64,000 nucleotides of DNA from Halobacillus karajensis. GTDB taxonomy: Bacteria; Bacillota; Bacilli; Bacillales; Halobacillaceae. The stretch spans positions 62,001 through 126,000 of the forward strand of contig NZ_FNWW01000007.1 of assembly GCF_900108515.1 (NCBI RefSeq). The letters run 5' to 3'. The position numbers were made by a program, and so were the translations under genes. Below, in pieces: positions 30,055-40,035 of the stretch. Positions within the stretch are counted from its first letter, which is position 1; every line of letters begins with the position of its first letter. The notes beneath the pieces were generated by a model. That model ran no database searches. It saw only the letters and a list, made by a program, of their open reading frames with translations, and was not told where the DNA came from.

Positions 30055-31191
30055 TTACGTGGCATCTTGTAAGCTTTTACTAGTCGCGTTGATATTTTTA
30101 GTCGATCTGCGCAGCACCAATTCCGGGGAATAAATCACGCTTTTCACTTCTTCTCCCACATCTTTTTTCATATGTTTCCGATGAATCATACTTAAAATTA
30201 ACTTGCCAGCCGTCTTTCCTAAATCTGATTTTGGATGTTCAATGGAGGTAAGCTTGACTTCTGACATTTCCGCCAAAAACGAATTATCATATCCAATAAT
30301 GGATAGATCGTCAGGGACCCGAAGCTGATGATCGCGAATGACATCCAAAAGCTTCATGGCCAGTTCGTCGTTATAGCAGACAATTGCTGTCGGATGAGCC
30401 CCCTGCTGACTGAAGAAACCTTTCAATTCTTCCATCGGCTTCGTATGTTTCTCTGTGGTATTATAACTAACAATATGCTTCGGATTAATCGGGACTCCAT
30501 ACTCCCTGTGGGCTTTCAAGTATCCCTTCATCCTAAGTGTTCCCTGCATATCATCAGTCTTGAAAAAGCCAAGGATCTCCTTATGGCCATTTTCGATCAA
30601 ATGCTCCGTCTGCAAAAACGCCCCTTGTTCATCATCCACGACAACTCTTACGGGTTCCAGCGCATCATAATAGGCATTAATCATAATATATGGAATATCA
30701 AGACGCTCAAGATTCAAATAATAGTTGATATTCGGATTTGTAAAGGCACTCTGGGTCGGCTCAATAATCGCTCCATCAAATCCTTGAGTAATAATCTTTT
30801 CTAAATAAATTCTCTCTTTTTCATGGTCATTGTTTGTATTAAACAATGTCACATGATAGCCTTGGTCACTCAAATACGCTTCAGCTCCGCGAATGATCGA
30901 TGGGAAGATATAGTCGGAGATGTATGTCGTTACAATAGCAATATTTTTCCTTGAGCCGGACTCCTTTCTCTGCTTCTCTGTACGTTCAGCACAAAAAGTC
31001 CCAGCCCCTTGTTCGCGGTAGAGCCACCCTTCGCTGACAAGTTCCCCAACCGCTAACCTGACCGTATGGCGGCTTACAGTAAATTGCCGCATCATCTCAC
31101 TTTCTGATGGAATTTTTTGATGGGGCTCATACGTACCATCTAATATTTTGGATTTTATCGATTTTTTGACGATGCTATATTTCGGTTCCAT
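30055..31191 (-). CDS. araR: Arabinose-responsive repressor AraR (GntR-LacI hybrid)
   Basis: About 378 residues: an N-terminal GntR winged helix (SESEMMRQFTVSRHTVRLAV) fused to a LacI-type periplasmic-binding fold (GFDGAIIEPTQSA, IIGYDNSFLAEM, LTSIEHPKSDLG) that binds L-arabinose. Start at ATG 31191 (MEPKY), five bases after GAGGTG. It should repress the units starting at araD, abfA, the GH51/araM unit, the GH43 unit and itself, all of which carry matching boxes. Confidence 0.93.
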   Translation of the reverse strand: MEPKYSIVKKSIKSKILDGTYEPHQKIPSESEMMRQFTVSRHTVRLAVGELVSEGWLYREQGAGTFCAERTEKQRKESGSRKNIAIVTTYISDYIFPSIIRGAEAYLSDQGYHVTLFNTNNDHEKERIYLEKIITQGFDGAIIEPTQSAFTNPNINYYLNLERLDIPYIMINAYYDALEPVRVVVDDEQGAFLQTEHLIENGHKEILGFFKTDDMQGTLRMKGYLKAHREYGVPINPKHIVSYNTTEKHTKPMEELKGFFSQQGAHPTAIVCYNDELAMKLLDVIRDHQLRVPDDLSIIGYDNSFLAEMSEVKLTSIEHPKSDLGKTAGKLILSMIHRKHMKKDVGEEVKSVIYSPELVLRRSTKNINATSKSLQDAT

Positions 31192-31208
31192 ACCTTCACC
31201 TCGTTCCA

Positions 31209-31224
31209 ACATATTCGTATAAGT
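31209..31224. promoter_or_regulatory. Single AraR box in front of araR
   Basis: The minus strand reads ACTTATACGAATATGT, close to the boxes at the other ara promoters, 18 bp before the araR start. No partner is found at 42 bp; a poorer ACTTGTACGAAG copy lies 91 bp upstream (31300). The remaining stretch to 31583 has no gene I would support. Confidence 0.7.
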
Positions 31225-31583
31225 TAGCATACCATACTTTAGCAGGTAATTTCACTTAACTGGAAAAATTGCTAAAGATGAACGTCTTTTCCACAGCTAA
31301 CTTGTACGAAGAGATAGGAACTTTATATGGGATAGTTCTTTCACTTATAAAGCAGCAGCATTTGAAATATTGATAAGGATCATTGACTAATGGTTCAAGA
31401 CACCCAAATGAAGGAATATAGGCAGATCCATAAAATGTTATTTCCATTCGTTTTATTAATAAAGACATGATTTATAGCTGTTGAACCTACTACGAACTTT
31501 ACAGATACTTCTCTTAATATTCATTATTTTGATTTATCCTCTCTGCTAACACTTTAAGTTCTTAAAGATAATATTTACAGAAA

Positions 31584-31608
31584 AAAATCGCTCAAAAATG
31601 AGCAATTT
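31584..31608 (-). terminator. Terminator after gudD
   Basis: Minus-strand hairpin ATTGCTCA/TGAGCGAT with a following T run, directly at the gudD stop codon. Confidence 0.7.
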
Positions 31609-32957
31609 TAAGAACGTACTAAGGAGGGCTTTTTAGGGTCAAATGCCCAATTCGGAATCAAATACTGCATAGCTTTTGCATCATCCCTAGCCCCTAAGTT
31701 CATTTGCTTATATAAATGATGAGCTTTCTCAACTTGTTTCATGTCAATATCAATTCCAAGACCCGGCTTATCTGGGAGCTTAATTTTTCCTTCGATGATC
31801 TTATATGGATTTTTTGTTAAGTGCTGTCCTTCCTGCCAAATCCAGTGAGTATCAATTGGTGTGATATCACCAGGAGCCGCAGCAGCGACATGAGTAAACA
31901 TGGCCAAGGAAACATCAAAGTGATTGTTGGAATGTGACCCCCATGTAAGACCCCACTCTGAACACATTTGAGCTACACGGACGGAACCGCTCATCGTCCA
32001 GAAATGGGGATCCGCTAACGGAATATCAACGGAATGTAGCTGAATCGCATGCCCCATTTGCCTCCAGTCTGTCGCAATCATATTGGTTGCCGTTGGAAGT
32101 CCTGTCGCTTTTTTAAATTCAGCCATGACTTCTCTTGCGGAAAACCCTCCATCTTCCCCACATGGATCTTCCGCATATGTAAGAACATTGTTTTTTCCCT
32201 TACATAGGCGAATAGCTTCTTCCAGTGACCAAGCTCCATTAGGATCTAAAGTAATTCTTGCATTCGGAAAACGTTCATGTAGAGCGGTGACGGCTTCAAT
32301 TTCCTTGTCACCTTCTAATACGCCTCCTTTAAGCTTAAAATCGTTAAATCCATAACGCTCATAGGCAGCTTCAGCCAAACGTACAATTTCTTCTGAATTC
32401 AATGCTTGCTCATTGCGAATTCTAAACCACTCATTATCTGCTTCCGGTTCCTTACGATAGGGAAGATCCGTTTTTAAGCGGTTCCCTATATAAAATAAAT
32501 AGCCTAAAGTTGGAACCTCATCCCTCTGGATTCCTTCCCCTAACAATGCAGCAGCCGGCACATTCAGAAACTTTCCTAATAAGTCTAAAAAAGCAGATTC
32601 TAATGCTGTGACAGCATGAATGGTCACTCGCAGATCAAACGTTTGATTTCCCCTGCCTGAGGCATCCTGATGGGCGAAAGTTTGTTTTACTATTTTTAAT
32701 ATATTTTTATAGTTACCGATAGTTTGACCTTCTATTAACTCCCTTGAGTCCTCAAGGGTCTGTTTGATGCTTTCTCCACCAGGTACTTCCCCTACACCAA
32801 TCTCCCCTGTGCTATCTTTTACTATCACAATGTTCCTTGTAAAATATGGGCTGTGAGCTCCGCTTAAATTTAACAACATACTATCCTGTCCGGCTACCGT
32901 ATAAACTTCTACACCTGTGATGACCGGTGTTTCCTTTTCAGATTTGATGGAATTCAT
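31608..32957 (-). CDS. gudD: Glucarate dehydratase
   Basis: Enolase-superfamily enzyme that dehydrates D-glucarate to 5-dehydro-4-deoxyglucarate. About 449 residues. Features are the KxK catalytic pair in NDFKLKGG, metal-ligand residues in TLDPNGAWS and [19 protein letters not shown], and the catalytic His in [15 protein letters not shown], all typical of GudD. It is the last gene of the glucarate operon, 25 bp behind tctA. Confidence 0.94.
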   Translation of the reverse strand: MNSIKSEKETPVITGVEVYTVAGQDSMLLNLSGAHSPYFTRNIVIVKDSTGEIGVGEVPGGESIKQTLEDSRELIEGQTIGNYKNILKIVKQTFAHQDASGRGNQTFDLRVTIHAVTALESAFLDLLGKFLNVPAAALLGEGIQRDEVPTLGYLFYIGNRLKTDLPYRKEPEADNEWFRIRNEQALNSEEIVRLAEAAYERYGFNDFKLKGGVLEGDKEIEAVTALHERFPNARITLDPNGAWSLEEAIRLCKGKNNVLTYAEDPCGEDGGFSAREVMAEFKKATGLPTATNMIATDWRQMGHAIQLHSVDIPLADPHFWTMSGSVRVAQMCSEWGLTWGSHSNNHFDVSLAMFTHVAAAAPGDITPIDTHWIWQEGQHLTKNPYKIIEGKIKLPDKPGLGIDIDMKQVEKAHHLYKQMNLGARDDAKAMQYLIPNWAFDPKKPSLVRS

Positions 32958-32981
32958 CTATAATCACTCCTGACTTCATTA

Positions 32982-34484
32982 TTAAGAAGCATCTCTTGCA
33001 TCATTTCTCTTGGCACTTCGATTATCCAATATTGCATAAACGAAGGCTCCTATGATTAAAATCCATAAAACTAGAGCGACCGGACCATTTGTAAAAAAGA
33101 CGGTCAGGTCTCCTCCATTTCCTTTTAAACTATCGATAAAGTATTTCTCGCATTGAGCTCCTAGAATAAACCCAATCAAAAATGGCGGAATTTGAATACC
33201 TATTTTCATAAAAATGTAACCTGCAAGACCAAATAATAGAAGGGTCCACACATCAAACATTACTCCATTGTTGATCGCATAAGAACCTACCGTACACATT
33301 ACAATAATAATAGGAAATATAATGTACTTTGGAATATAGACAATCTTGGCAAAGTACCTTATTGAAAAAAACATCATAGCAAACATCACGATATTCGCTA
33401 TGATCAATGCATAGACAATCCCGCTCCACAAATCTGGATTTGTAGGAATAAACAGTGGTCCTACCTCAATTCCCTGAAGCAAAAATGCACCGATCAATAT
33501 AGCTGTGGTACTGTCGCCCGGAATACCTAAGGATAACAGAGGAATAAGCGCTCCACCGGTAAGTCCATTATTAGCTGATTCACTCGCGATAAGACCCTCG
33601 GGCTCTCCTTTCCCAAAATTACTTGGTTTTTTCGAGAAACTCTTAGCTTGAGAATATGCAGTGATGGAAGCTGCACTTCCCCCTACTCCTGGTAAAATAC
33701 CGATAAATGTTCCTAATACGGAAGATCGGAATAGATTGACCATTTGATTTTTAAAAACGCGAAACTTGAACCTACTCTTTTCTCCTTTGTTCAAATCAAT
33801 ATTTTGATGGGTCGCTGGTTTCATTCCCTCTTCAGCTTCTATCAGCATTTGCCCGATAGCAAATAATCCGATGAGAACGGGCAATAAGGAGAACCCATAG
33901 ACGAGCTGTTCTTCCAAACCCGGAGGAATAAGCCGCATCTCATTGTTATCAGCAAAAGTGCCGATCAGACTGACAAAAACCCCTAGAATTCCACTGAATA
34001 TTCCTACTAATAGACTTCCTTTCGATATGGAAGCGATGATGGTCAAAGCAAAAATAATAATCAGGAATTTTTCAACAGATGAAAAATCAATAGCTACAGA
34101 GGCCAAAAGAGGGGCAAAGAAATATAAGATGGTAAGACTCAGAAGTCCTCCTATAAGTGAAGCTGTAATTCCAACTTTAAGAGCTTTCTCCCCTTGTCCA
34201 TTTTGGGTCATAGGATAACCATCAAATGTCGTACAAAGGGAAGAAGGTGTACCTGGGATATTTAATAATATAGCTGGAACTAAACCGCCACTGATCCCGC
34301 CTACATATAAACCAATCAATAACCCGATTGAATCTATCATATCCAGCGCATAAGTAATAGGCAGGAAGATAGCAATGGCCATCGTTGCTGTCATCCCAGG
34401 AATGGAACCGAAGATGATACCGATCAACACCCCTAGGAAACAAAGCAAGATAGACATTGGACTTAATACCCCTATCAACTCCAA
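32982..34484 (-). CDS. tctA: Tripartite tricarboxylate transporter, large membrane subunit (TctA family)
   Basis: About 500 residues with roughly 12 hydrophobic segments, the TctA signature GIIFGSIPGMTATMAIAIFLP near the N-terminus and its internal repeat GTFIGILPGVGGSAASI. The start is a TTG nine bases after GGGAG, since no ATG is suitably placed. With TctB and TctC it forms a secondary, binding-protein-dependent uptake system. In this operon the cargo is most likely D-glucarate or galactarate rather than citrate. Confidence 0.92.
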   Translation of the reverse strand: MELIGVLSPMSILLCFLGVLIGIIFGSIPGMTATMAIAIFLPITYALDMIDSIGLLIGLYVGGISGGLVPAILLNIPGTPSSLCTTFDGYPMTQNGQGEKALKVGITASLIGGLLSLTILYFFAPLLASVAIDFSSVEKFLIIIFALTIIASISKGSLLVGIFSGILGVFVSLIGTFADNNEMRLIPPGLEEQLVYGFSLLPVLIGLFAIGQMLIEAEEGMKPATHQNIDLNKGEKSRFKFRVFKNQMVNLFRSSVLGTFIGILPGVGGSAASITAYSQAKSFSKKPSNFGKGEPEGLIASESANNGLTGGALIPLLSLGIPGDSTTAILIGAFLLQGIEVGPLFIPTNPDLWSGIVYALIIANIVMFAMMFFSIRYFAKIVYIPKYIIFPIIIVMCTVGSYAINNGVMFDVWTLLLFGLAGYIFMKIGIQIPPFLIGFILGAQCEKYFIDSLKGNGGDLTVFFTNGPVALVLWILIIGAFVYAILDNRSAKRNDARDAS

Positions 34485-34500
34485 ACGAACTCTCTCCCTT

Positions 34501-34905
34501 CTATGGCAAAGTTATATCGAACAGTTGACCAAATACATACCAAATCACAAAAGTGGTAGCTAATGCATTTGTCAATGATGTAAATAAGGCTGTTTTTTTG
34601 ATCTTTCCTATAAAAAGCAATGTCATGAAAAACATCAACCCTATTGTTGATATCAGAAATCCTAGCCGTTCCATCATAAAAGGATAGAGAAAGAGCAGGA
34701 TTGCCGAACCGAAAAGTTTAGTTTTATCATAGGTAGCTATAAAAAAAGAGAAATCTCGTTTTTTTGAACTTCCAAGTTTCATGCGTTTATAAAAGTACCT
34801 AAATACGATGATCGCTCCTAAAATCAATAAGATAGTAATGACTATCCTAGGAAAAATTAGATGATATTCGCTGAATGAAAGTTCAACAGTAAGTAAATCC
34901 TCCAT
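34501..34905 (-). CDS. tctB: Tripartite tricarboxylate transporter, small membrane subunit (TctB family)
   Basis: About 134 residues, four predicted membrane helices (ITILLILGAIIVFRYF, LFGSAILLFLYPFMM, FLISTIGLMFFMTLLF, ALATTFVIWYVFG). Poorly conserved in sequence, as the family is, but placed exactly between tctC and tctA. An AGAGGTGGG site precedes the ATG. Confidence 0.85.
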   Translation of the reverse strand: MEDLLTVELSFSEYHLIFPRIVITILLILGAIIVFRYFYKRMKLGSSKKRDFSFFIATYDKTKLFGSAILLFLYPFMMERLGFLISTIGLMFFMTLLFIGKIKKTALFTSLTNALATTFVIWYVFGQLFDITLP

Positions 34906-34973
34906 ATTCCCACCTCTTTTATTGTTAGTGAGAAGGGCCAGGATCCACTTCCGCTCCCGGCCCTATTTTGAAA

Positions 34974-36020
34974 TTATTGCGCTATTTCATCCAAATCAGG
35001 TGCTTTTTCAATAATCTTGTTGACTTCTTTACGTTTTTCTAATAAATATTCAGTGGACTCACTTGCTGGAATATAATTCGTTATATAGGAGTTCTTTTGT
35101 AAATCCTCTTGATACTTCTCCATACCCACGACTTCCTGAACAGCCTGGTCCAATTTGTCAGCAAACTCTTTATCCACATTTTTCGGCATTAAGAAGTAGA
35201 ATTCTTTATCAAACGTAAACTCTTTTCCGTTCACCATTATTCCTTGTTCTGCCATGGTCGGGATATCATATCCCTCCACACGCTCACTAGCCGTCAGTCC
35301 TAAAAACTTCATTTTGATCTTGTCCTCTACTTCATCCTTTGTGTACTCTGCATTGGCTCCAATGGACCCATGGATAATATCGGCATTTCCATCCCATAAT
35401 GCTTGGTTTTTATCTTCTTGGGACCCTGTCACATAAACATTAATTCGGTCCGATACCCCTGTTCCGAATTCCTCTTTCGCCCATAGATAGTAACCATCAA
35501 AAATAACCTCGGAAACACCACCAGCTTGAATAGCAACCGTTATGGTTTCCTCAGGATTCTCATTTAACCATTCAGCGGATTCTGCCAGGGTATCGTAGGG
35601 AGCCTCTCCACTGGTTAAAAAGCCGTTTCCTGGATTAATCGCTACTACAGGTCCAATCGTCCAATTTTCCAATTTATTCTCTTCTTTAAATGCGCCATAC
35701 TCTACACCTAAATAAGCCATATCATGGAAGAACATCACCGTGCTTCCGTCGTCTTTAGCTGATGAAAGTTCATCGAACGCCTTGACTGCACCAATAGCAT
35801 CTACTTTCATATTTGTGCCCATTTCATCTTCTAAGTACCTGCTTACGGCTTCAGCATTTTGATAGGTGTCTCCCCCTGTAGATGAGGAACCAATCACCAC
35901 TCGCACTCTTGATAAATCAACATTATTTCCGTCATCCTGACTGGCATTAGACTCACTTCCACAAGCGGACAGTAAAAGAGCAGTCACCAATATAAATGTC
36001 GTTATTACTATTTTCTTCAC
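34974..36020 (-). CDS. tctC: Tripartite tricarboxylate transporter substrate-binding lipoprotein (TctC family)
   Basis: About 348 residues with a lipoprotein signal (LLLSAC, Cys at residue 20), so it is anchored outside the membrane. The mature protein starts RVRVVIGSSSTGGDTYQNAEAV, the typical Bug/TctC opening. GTG start nine bases behind GGGAGTGG. It delivers substrate to TctAB; a sugar diacid is inferred from the adjacent catabolic genes. Confidence 0.88.
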   Translation of the reverse strand: MKKIVITTFILVTALLLSACGSESNASQDDGNNVDLSRVRVVIGSSSTGGDTYQNAEAVSRYLEDEMGTNMKVDAIGAVKAFDELSSAKDDGSTVMFFHDMAYLGVEYGAFKEENKLENWTIGPVVAINPGNGFLTSGEAPYDTLAESAEWLNENPEETITVAIQAGGVSEVIFDGYYLWAKEEFGTGVSDRINVYVTGSQEDKNQALWDGNADIIHGSIGANAEYTKDEVEDKIKMKFLGLTASERVEGYDIPTMAEQGIMVNGKEFTFDKEFYFLMPKNVDKEFADKLDQAVQEVVGMEKYQEDLQKNSYITNYIPASESTEYLLEKRKEVNKIIEKAPDLDEIAQ

Positions 36021-36113
36021 GCATTTACCACTCCCTTATATGAGGATCATAAGATTAAACGCTTACATTTTAAGGTTTTATAATAATTCAAATAGAGTCA
36101 GGGAACGCAATAT

Positions 36114-37580
36114 TTATTTAACAAATACAGTTTTAATAGAGGTGAAAAATTCCTTAGCTGCTTGTCCCTGCTCACGGGAATGGGAGCTAGACTGTTTCAT
36201 TCCTCCAAATGGTGCCTGAAGTTCTACACCAGCACTTTCAGCATTAATTCTAACTAGTCCTGCATCCATATCTTTAATGAAGGAAAGCATTTGTTGGATG
36301 TTTGTTGTGAAAATAGAAGCACTCAACCCATACTCCACGTCGTTTGCTAGATTAAGAGCTTCTTCTAATGAATCCACTTTCATTAAGGCTAATACCGGTC
36401 CAAAAATTTCTTCTTGTGCAATTGTCATTTCTGAATTCACATCTTCAAAAACGGTAGGTTCAACAAAATAACCCTTTTCACGGTCATCATCTTTTAATCG
36501 TTTTCCTCCTGCAAGGAGCTTACCGCTTTCTTCTTTACCTTTTTCGATATAATGAAGGACCGTTTCCAGCTGCCGCTCACTTACACAAGGGCCCATCCAA
36601 GAGCCTTCCTGCATTCCATCTCCAACGCTTATATCTTTTACTTTTTCTAGTAATCTTTCTTTGAATTTATCATAGATTCCGTTTAAAAGGATGACTCTGC
36701 TCGTAGCCGTACATTTCTGTCCAGTAGATTTTAACCCTCCACTAATGGTAGATTCTACAGCTAAATCCAGGTCGGCATCTTCTGTAACGATAACAGGGTT
36801 TTTCCCTCCCATTTCTAATTGATATTTTGCACCTCTTGCTAATGCCTGATGGCCGATCTGCTTCCCAACCAGGTTGGATCCTGTAAACGTGATTCCATGA
36901 ACATCCGGGTGTTCAGCAATAGCTTGCCCTATGACAGAACCTGGCCCTGTGACCATATTGATGACCCCTTTAGGTAAACCTGCTTCCGCAAAGCATTCAA
37001 TAACCTTAGCGCACGTCACAGCTCCCTCCGTCGCAGGCTTCAGGACTATAGTGTTTCCATAAATTAAAGCAGGTGCTGATTTCCATATCGGAATGGCTAC
37101 CGGAAAGTTCCAAGGAGTGATTACTCCAACCACTCCAAGTGGTACGCGCGTTGTAAACATCAATGCTTCACTATCTGTAGAAGGAATAACATCGCCAACT
37201 GCTCTCATTCCTTCTCCTGCATAATATCTTAAAATAGCAACCCCTCTTGCTGTTTCCCCTTTTGCTTCAGGATAGGTTTTGCCCATTTCTCGTGTCATAC
37301 ATTCTGCGATTTCTTCCAAACGCCGTTCCATTATATCTGCTGCTTTATAGAGATACTGTCCTCTTTCTGCTCCTGAGAGATCCTTCCAACCTTTAGAAGC
37401 TGATTTGGCAAAGTGAACCGCTTTATCTAAATCCTCTACTGAAGACTTAGCAACTTCCCCTACAACCTCTTCGTTGTTAGCCGGGTTATAATTGACTATT
37501 TTTTCTTTACTTGCAGCAGCGATCCATTCTCCATTTATAAAATTAACAAATTGATTCGTTTGGTTTGTTTTTGTAGTCAT
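36114..37580 (-). CDS. 2,5-Dioxovalerate (alpha-ketoglutarate semialdehyde) dehydrogenase
   Basis: NAD(P)-dependent aldehyde dehydrogenase of about 488 residues. Seen are [25 protein letters not shown] (general base Glu) and the nucleophilic Cys in [11 protein letters not shown]. It corresponds by context to YcbD of the B. subtilis glucarate cluster, oxidising 2,5-dioxovalerate to 2-oxoglutarate for the TCA cycle. It lies between the dehydratase and the transporter genes. Confidence 0.88.
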   Translation of the reverse strand: MTTKTNQTNQFVNFINGEWIAAASKEKIVNYNPANNEEVVGEVAKSSVEDLDKAVHFAKSASKGWKDLSGAERGQYLYKAADIMERRLEEIAECMTREMGKTYPEAKGETARGVAILRYYAGEGMRAVGDVIPSTDSEALMFTTRVPLGVVGVITPWNFPVAIPIWKSAPALIYGNTIVLKPATEGAVTCAKVIECFAEAGLPKGVINMVTGPGSVIGQAIAEHPDVHGITFTGSNLVGKQIGHQALARGAKYQLEMGGKNPVIVTEDADLDLAVESTISGGLKSTGQKCTATSRVILLNGIYDKFKERLLEKVKDISVGDGMQEGSWMGPCVSERQLETVLHYIEKGKEESGKLLAGGKRLKDDDREKGYFVEPTVFEDVNSEMTIAQEEIFGPVLALMKVDSLEEALNLANDVEYGLSASIFTTNIQQMLSFIKDMDAGLVRINAESAGVELQAPFGGMKQSSSHSREQGQAAKEFFTSIKTVFVK

Positions 37581-37626
37581 ATATGACTCCTTCCATTAAA
37601 TGTAAAAGACTCCTAAAAAGTTTCAC

Positions 37627-38562
37627 TTATTTTACACTGATTATTCCGGTTTTGGATGGATACTTATCCAACACTTTCGTTAAAACAAATTTCAGCTCTT
37701 GATAATGTTCACTAGTTACTGGCACCACAGGGGGCCTGACAGTGTTCTCTACAGGGAATCCCACGATCTCCATTCCTGCTTTAATCAGGGAGACAGCGTA
37801 CCCTTTTCTTTTTCTTCTTATGTTATTAATAGGGAGAATAGCATCTTCATATAGCATGTTGACCGTATCTTGATCACCAGATTGCAGAGCATCAAAAAAC
37901 ATCCTTGAAATATGCGGAATATAATTAGAAATGGCCGAAGAATAACAATTAAACCCTAGTGGTTTATAAGCTGGCATCGTCACTTCTGCCATAGGCATAC
38001 CATTAATCCAACCTAAACGATTGCCGAACCTTTGCGTAAGTTCTATATTTAATTCCATATTTCCGTGGCCATCTTTAAGACCAACCACCTGCTCGTAATT
38101 CAAAAGACCCTCTAATGTATCCGCTTTCAAAACTGCGTTATTTCTTTGGTAAAGGATAGCGTTAAGATCCGTACTACGAACAATCGTTTTATAGTATTCA
38201 TATAGACCTTCTTGCTCCCCTTCTATTAGGTAAGGGGGCAGGATCAGGTATCCATCCGCCTTTTTTTGTTCGGAAATCTTTGCTTTTTCTAATGCTTCAC
38301 TGAGGTTCCCCCCTACTCCTGTGTAAACAGGGACTTGACCATTTACAATAGTTACTGCAATTTCAACCATCGTTTCATATTCTTTCTTGCTTAAGTTATG
38401 AAACTCTCCTGACCCACAGGCGATGAAAATAGATTCAAGCCCCTCGTCTAAGAGGAACTCTATATTTTTCTTCAACGCTTCTTGATCCAGCTCATTTTGA
38501 TGATTGAACGGGGCTACCGGAAAGCCGGATATTCCAGTAGGCGCTTTTCTGTTTTTATTCAT
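37627..38562 (-). CDS. 5-Dehydro-4-deoxyglucarate dehydratase (DapA superfamily)
   Basis: Class I aldolase-fold enzyme of about 311 residues that dehydrates and decarboxylates 5-dehydro-4-deoxyglucarate to 2,5-dioxovalerate. The Schiff-base Lys is in VVGLKDGHGN, the catalytic Tyr in ILYQRNNAV, and the N-terminus has GISGFPVAPFN. It is the first enzyme gene after the regulator. YcbC is the B. subtilis counterpart. Confidence 0.9.
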   Translation of the reverse strand: MNKNRKAPTGISGFPVAPFNHQNELDQEALKKNIEFLLDEGLESIFIACGSGEFHNLSKKEYETMVEIAVTIVNGQVPVYTGVGGNLSEALEKAKISEQKKADGYLILPPYLIEGEQEGLYEYYKTIVRSTDLNAILYQRNNAVLKADTLEGLLNYEQVVGLKDGHGNMELNIELTQRFGNRLGWINGMPMAEVTMPAYKPLGFNCYSSAISNYIPHISRMFFDALQSGDQDTVNMLYEDAILPINNIRRKRKGYAVSLIKAGMEIVGFPVENTVRPPVVPVTSEHYQELKFVLTKVLDKYPSKTGIISVK

Positions 38563-38580
38563 TTAACCTCTCCTCATTAG

Positions 38581-39270
38581 TTAATAGCTGAGCCTTTCCC
38601 TCACATAAACTAAATGCCTGTGCATGCTTGCGTGAGCAGCAAGTGGATCTCTGTTTTCTAAAGCTTCATATATTTCTCTATGTTGTTGGACCGTTTTTTC
38701 TTTGTCACGATTTTTTAATGGGATGTTCTCAAGGGTCTTATCGTACATGTTTAACAACGGGTCAATAATCCCCTCTGTAATTGGATTGCTTCCGCTAAAG
38801 GCAATAATTCTATGAAATTCACGGTCAATCTCTGAATAATCTCCTTCTGCTTCTTCCATTGCTCTGATATTTTCTTCTAAACGCTTCAAATCTAACTCCG
38901 TGATTTTCTCCGCAGCTAAGGTAACCAATCCTAGTTCTTGAGATAGCCTAGTTTCTATAATAGATTCCATGTCGCCCATCGATATCGCTAACATGATTCG
39001 ATAAGGTTCACTTCCTACCCTGTCCGTGAAAAAAGTTCCTTCCCTAGTTTTACGATGGACTACTCCTAGGGTTTCCAATGAAATGAGAGCTTCTCTAAGT
39101 ACAGGACGGCTTACATTCAACATATCCATCAACTTCATTTCTGAGGGAAGTTTATCCCCTGCCTTCAGTTGGCCACTCATTAGCAAATCAATAATCTGTT
39201 CAATCACTTGATTAGAAAGTGTTTTACGTTTCACGGTCTTCATATTAAGATCCTTTTGCAACTCGTTCAT
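38581..39270 (-). CDS. FadR-type GntR regulator of the glucarate operon
   Basis: About 229 residues: winged helix at residues 18-80 (KLPSEMKLMDMLNVSRPVLREALISLE) and an FCD ligand domain with the expected metal-binding His residues (EFHRIIAFSGS, QQHREIYEAL, MHRHL). First gene of the operon, so probably an autorepressor released by glucarate or a product. It resembles YcbG in place and type. AAGGAGG precedes the ATG. Confidence 0.9.
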   Translation of the reverse strand: MNELQKDLNMKTVKRKTLSNQVIEQIIDLLMSGQLKAGDKLPSEMKLMDMLNVSRPVLREALISLETLGVVHRKTREGTFFTDRVGSEPYRIMLAISMGDMESIIETRLSQELGLVTLAAEKITELDLKRLEENIRAMEEAEGDYSEIDREFHRIIAFSGSNPITEGIIDPLLNMYDKTLENIPLKNRDKEKTVQQHREIYEALENRDPLAAHASMHRHLVYVRERLSY

Positions 39271-39322
39271 CTTGAATAACCTCCTTTCTTCTAAATTTAT
39301 CTAATTATCGTTCGTCAATCAA

Positions 39323-39385
39323 ATTGTAAGACAAATGAATTTATATGTCAATTCGTAATTTTTAGAATATTTATTTGTAAGACAA
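39323..39385 (-). promoter_or_regulatory. Glucarate operon promoter with two FadR-type operators
   Basis: The minus strand has TTGACA (39346-39351) and TACAAT (39323-39328) spaced by 17 bases. Two copies of TTGTAAGACAA lie at 39324-39334, overlapping the -10, and at 39375-39385, upstream of the -35. They fit the FadR-subfamily pattern TNGTNNNACNA. Confidence 0.8.
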
Positions 39386-39436
39386 ATTGATTTAAGAAAT
39401 TAAAATAAAAGTTTCGAAAGCTCTAGAAATGGTTAA

Positions 39437-39474
39437 TTAAAAAAAGCAAATCAATCAAGAGATCAATTTGCTTT
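39437..39474 (-). terminator. Terminator after the 102-residue hydrophilic protein gene
   Basis: Minus-strand stem AAGCAAAT/ATTTGCTT, T-rich tail, right behind the stop at 39489. Confidence 0.65.
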
Positions 39475-39488
39475 TAAAACTCATACAC

Positions 39489-39800
39489 TTATTCCATTTG
39501 ACTGTTGGCTTTATTTGGAGCTTCATTATAGGGATCTTCGGATTCACGGTTTTGATCATCATGAGTCGGGTGTGCGCCATCCTCTTGTCTAGATAACCCT
39601 GCATGTAAATTTCTATTTTCGTAAGCAAAGTTGCTGTAATATTGTTGGCCTTCTTGCCAAGGTGTATCCTTATTCGAGACAGCTTTTTCCTTCCCTATCG
39701 AGTTCCCATAAGAACCCTCTGGGAATTCTTCTGATGTTAGAAAATTACGTTGTGTTTCAACATTTGCAAAGTCCGTGTACTTTTGGTTTTTCTTAGGCAT
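39489..39800 (-). CDS. Small hydrophilic Bacillaceae protein, function unknown
   Basis: About 103 residues from ATG 39800 (MPKKNQ), preceded by GGGAGG at six bases; the longer frame upstream lacks a ribosome site. Composition is charged and Asn/Gln/Glu-rich with no hydrophobic segment. The middle part YYSNFAYENRNLHAG and HPTHDDQN look like conserved motifs of a small cytosolic family found in sporeformers, but I know no function. Located beside the gamma-SASP gene in the same orientation with its own terminator. A spore role is a guess. Confidence 0.65.
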   Translation of the reverse strand: MPKKNQKYTDFANVETQRNFLTSEEFPEGSYGNSIGKEKAVSNKDTPWQEGQQYYSNFAYENRNLHAGLSRQEDGAHPTHDDQNRESEDPYNEAPNKANSQME

Positions 39801-39934
39801 AGTAACCCTCCCGTAGTCATTATTTTTTACAACGGCCGCACATTTTATGTGTGCATGCCTAATAAAAAACACCTATCACGGGAGTCTCATCTCTAGACCC
39901 AATAACCAGGCTGTTTAAAACCGTTTCCCCTTAT

Positions 39935-39970
39935 CGCAAAAGGCTGCCAGTTTGTTTATACTGGCAGCCT
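39935..39970 (-). terminator. Terminator after the gamma-SASP gene
   Basis: Minus-strand stem AGGCTGCCAG/CTGGCAGCCT with a TTTTGCG tail. Confidence 0.8.
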
Positions 39971-40035
39971 CCTTTGTGTTCTACTTTGATATTAATAAGG
40001 ATCGGATTCAAGCACTACTTTATTGCATAAAATGG

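Noticed and set aside
31256-31468. Open frame of 70 codons on the minus strand upstream of araR
   Set aside because: No ribosome site, low-sense composition, lies in the araR promoter region.
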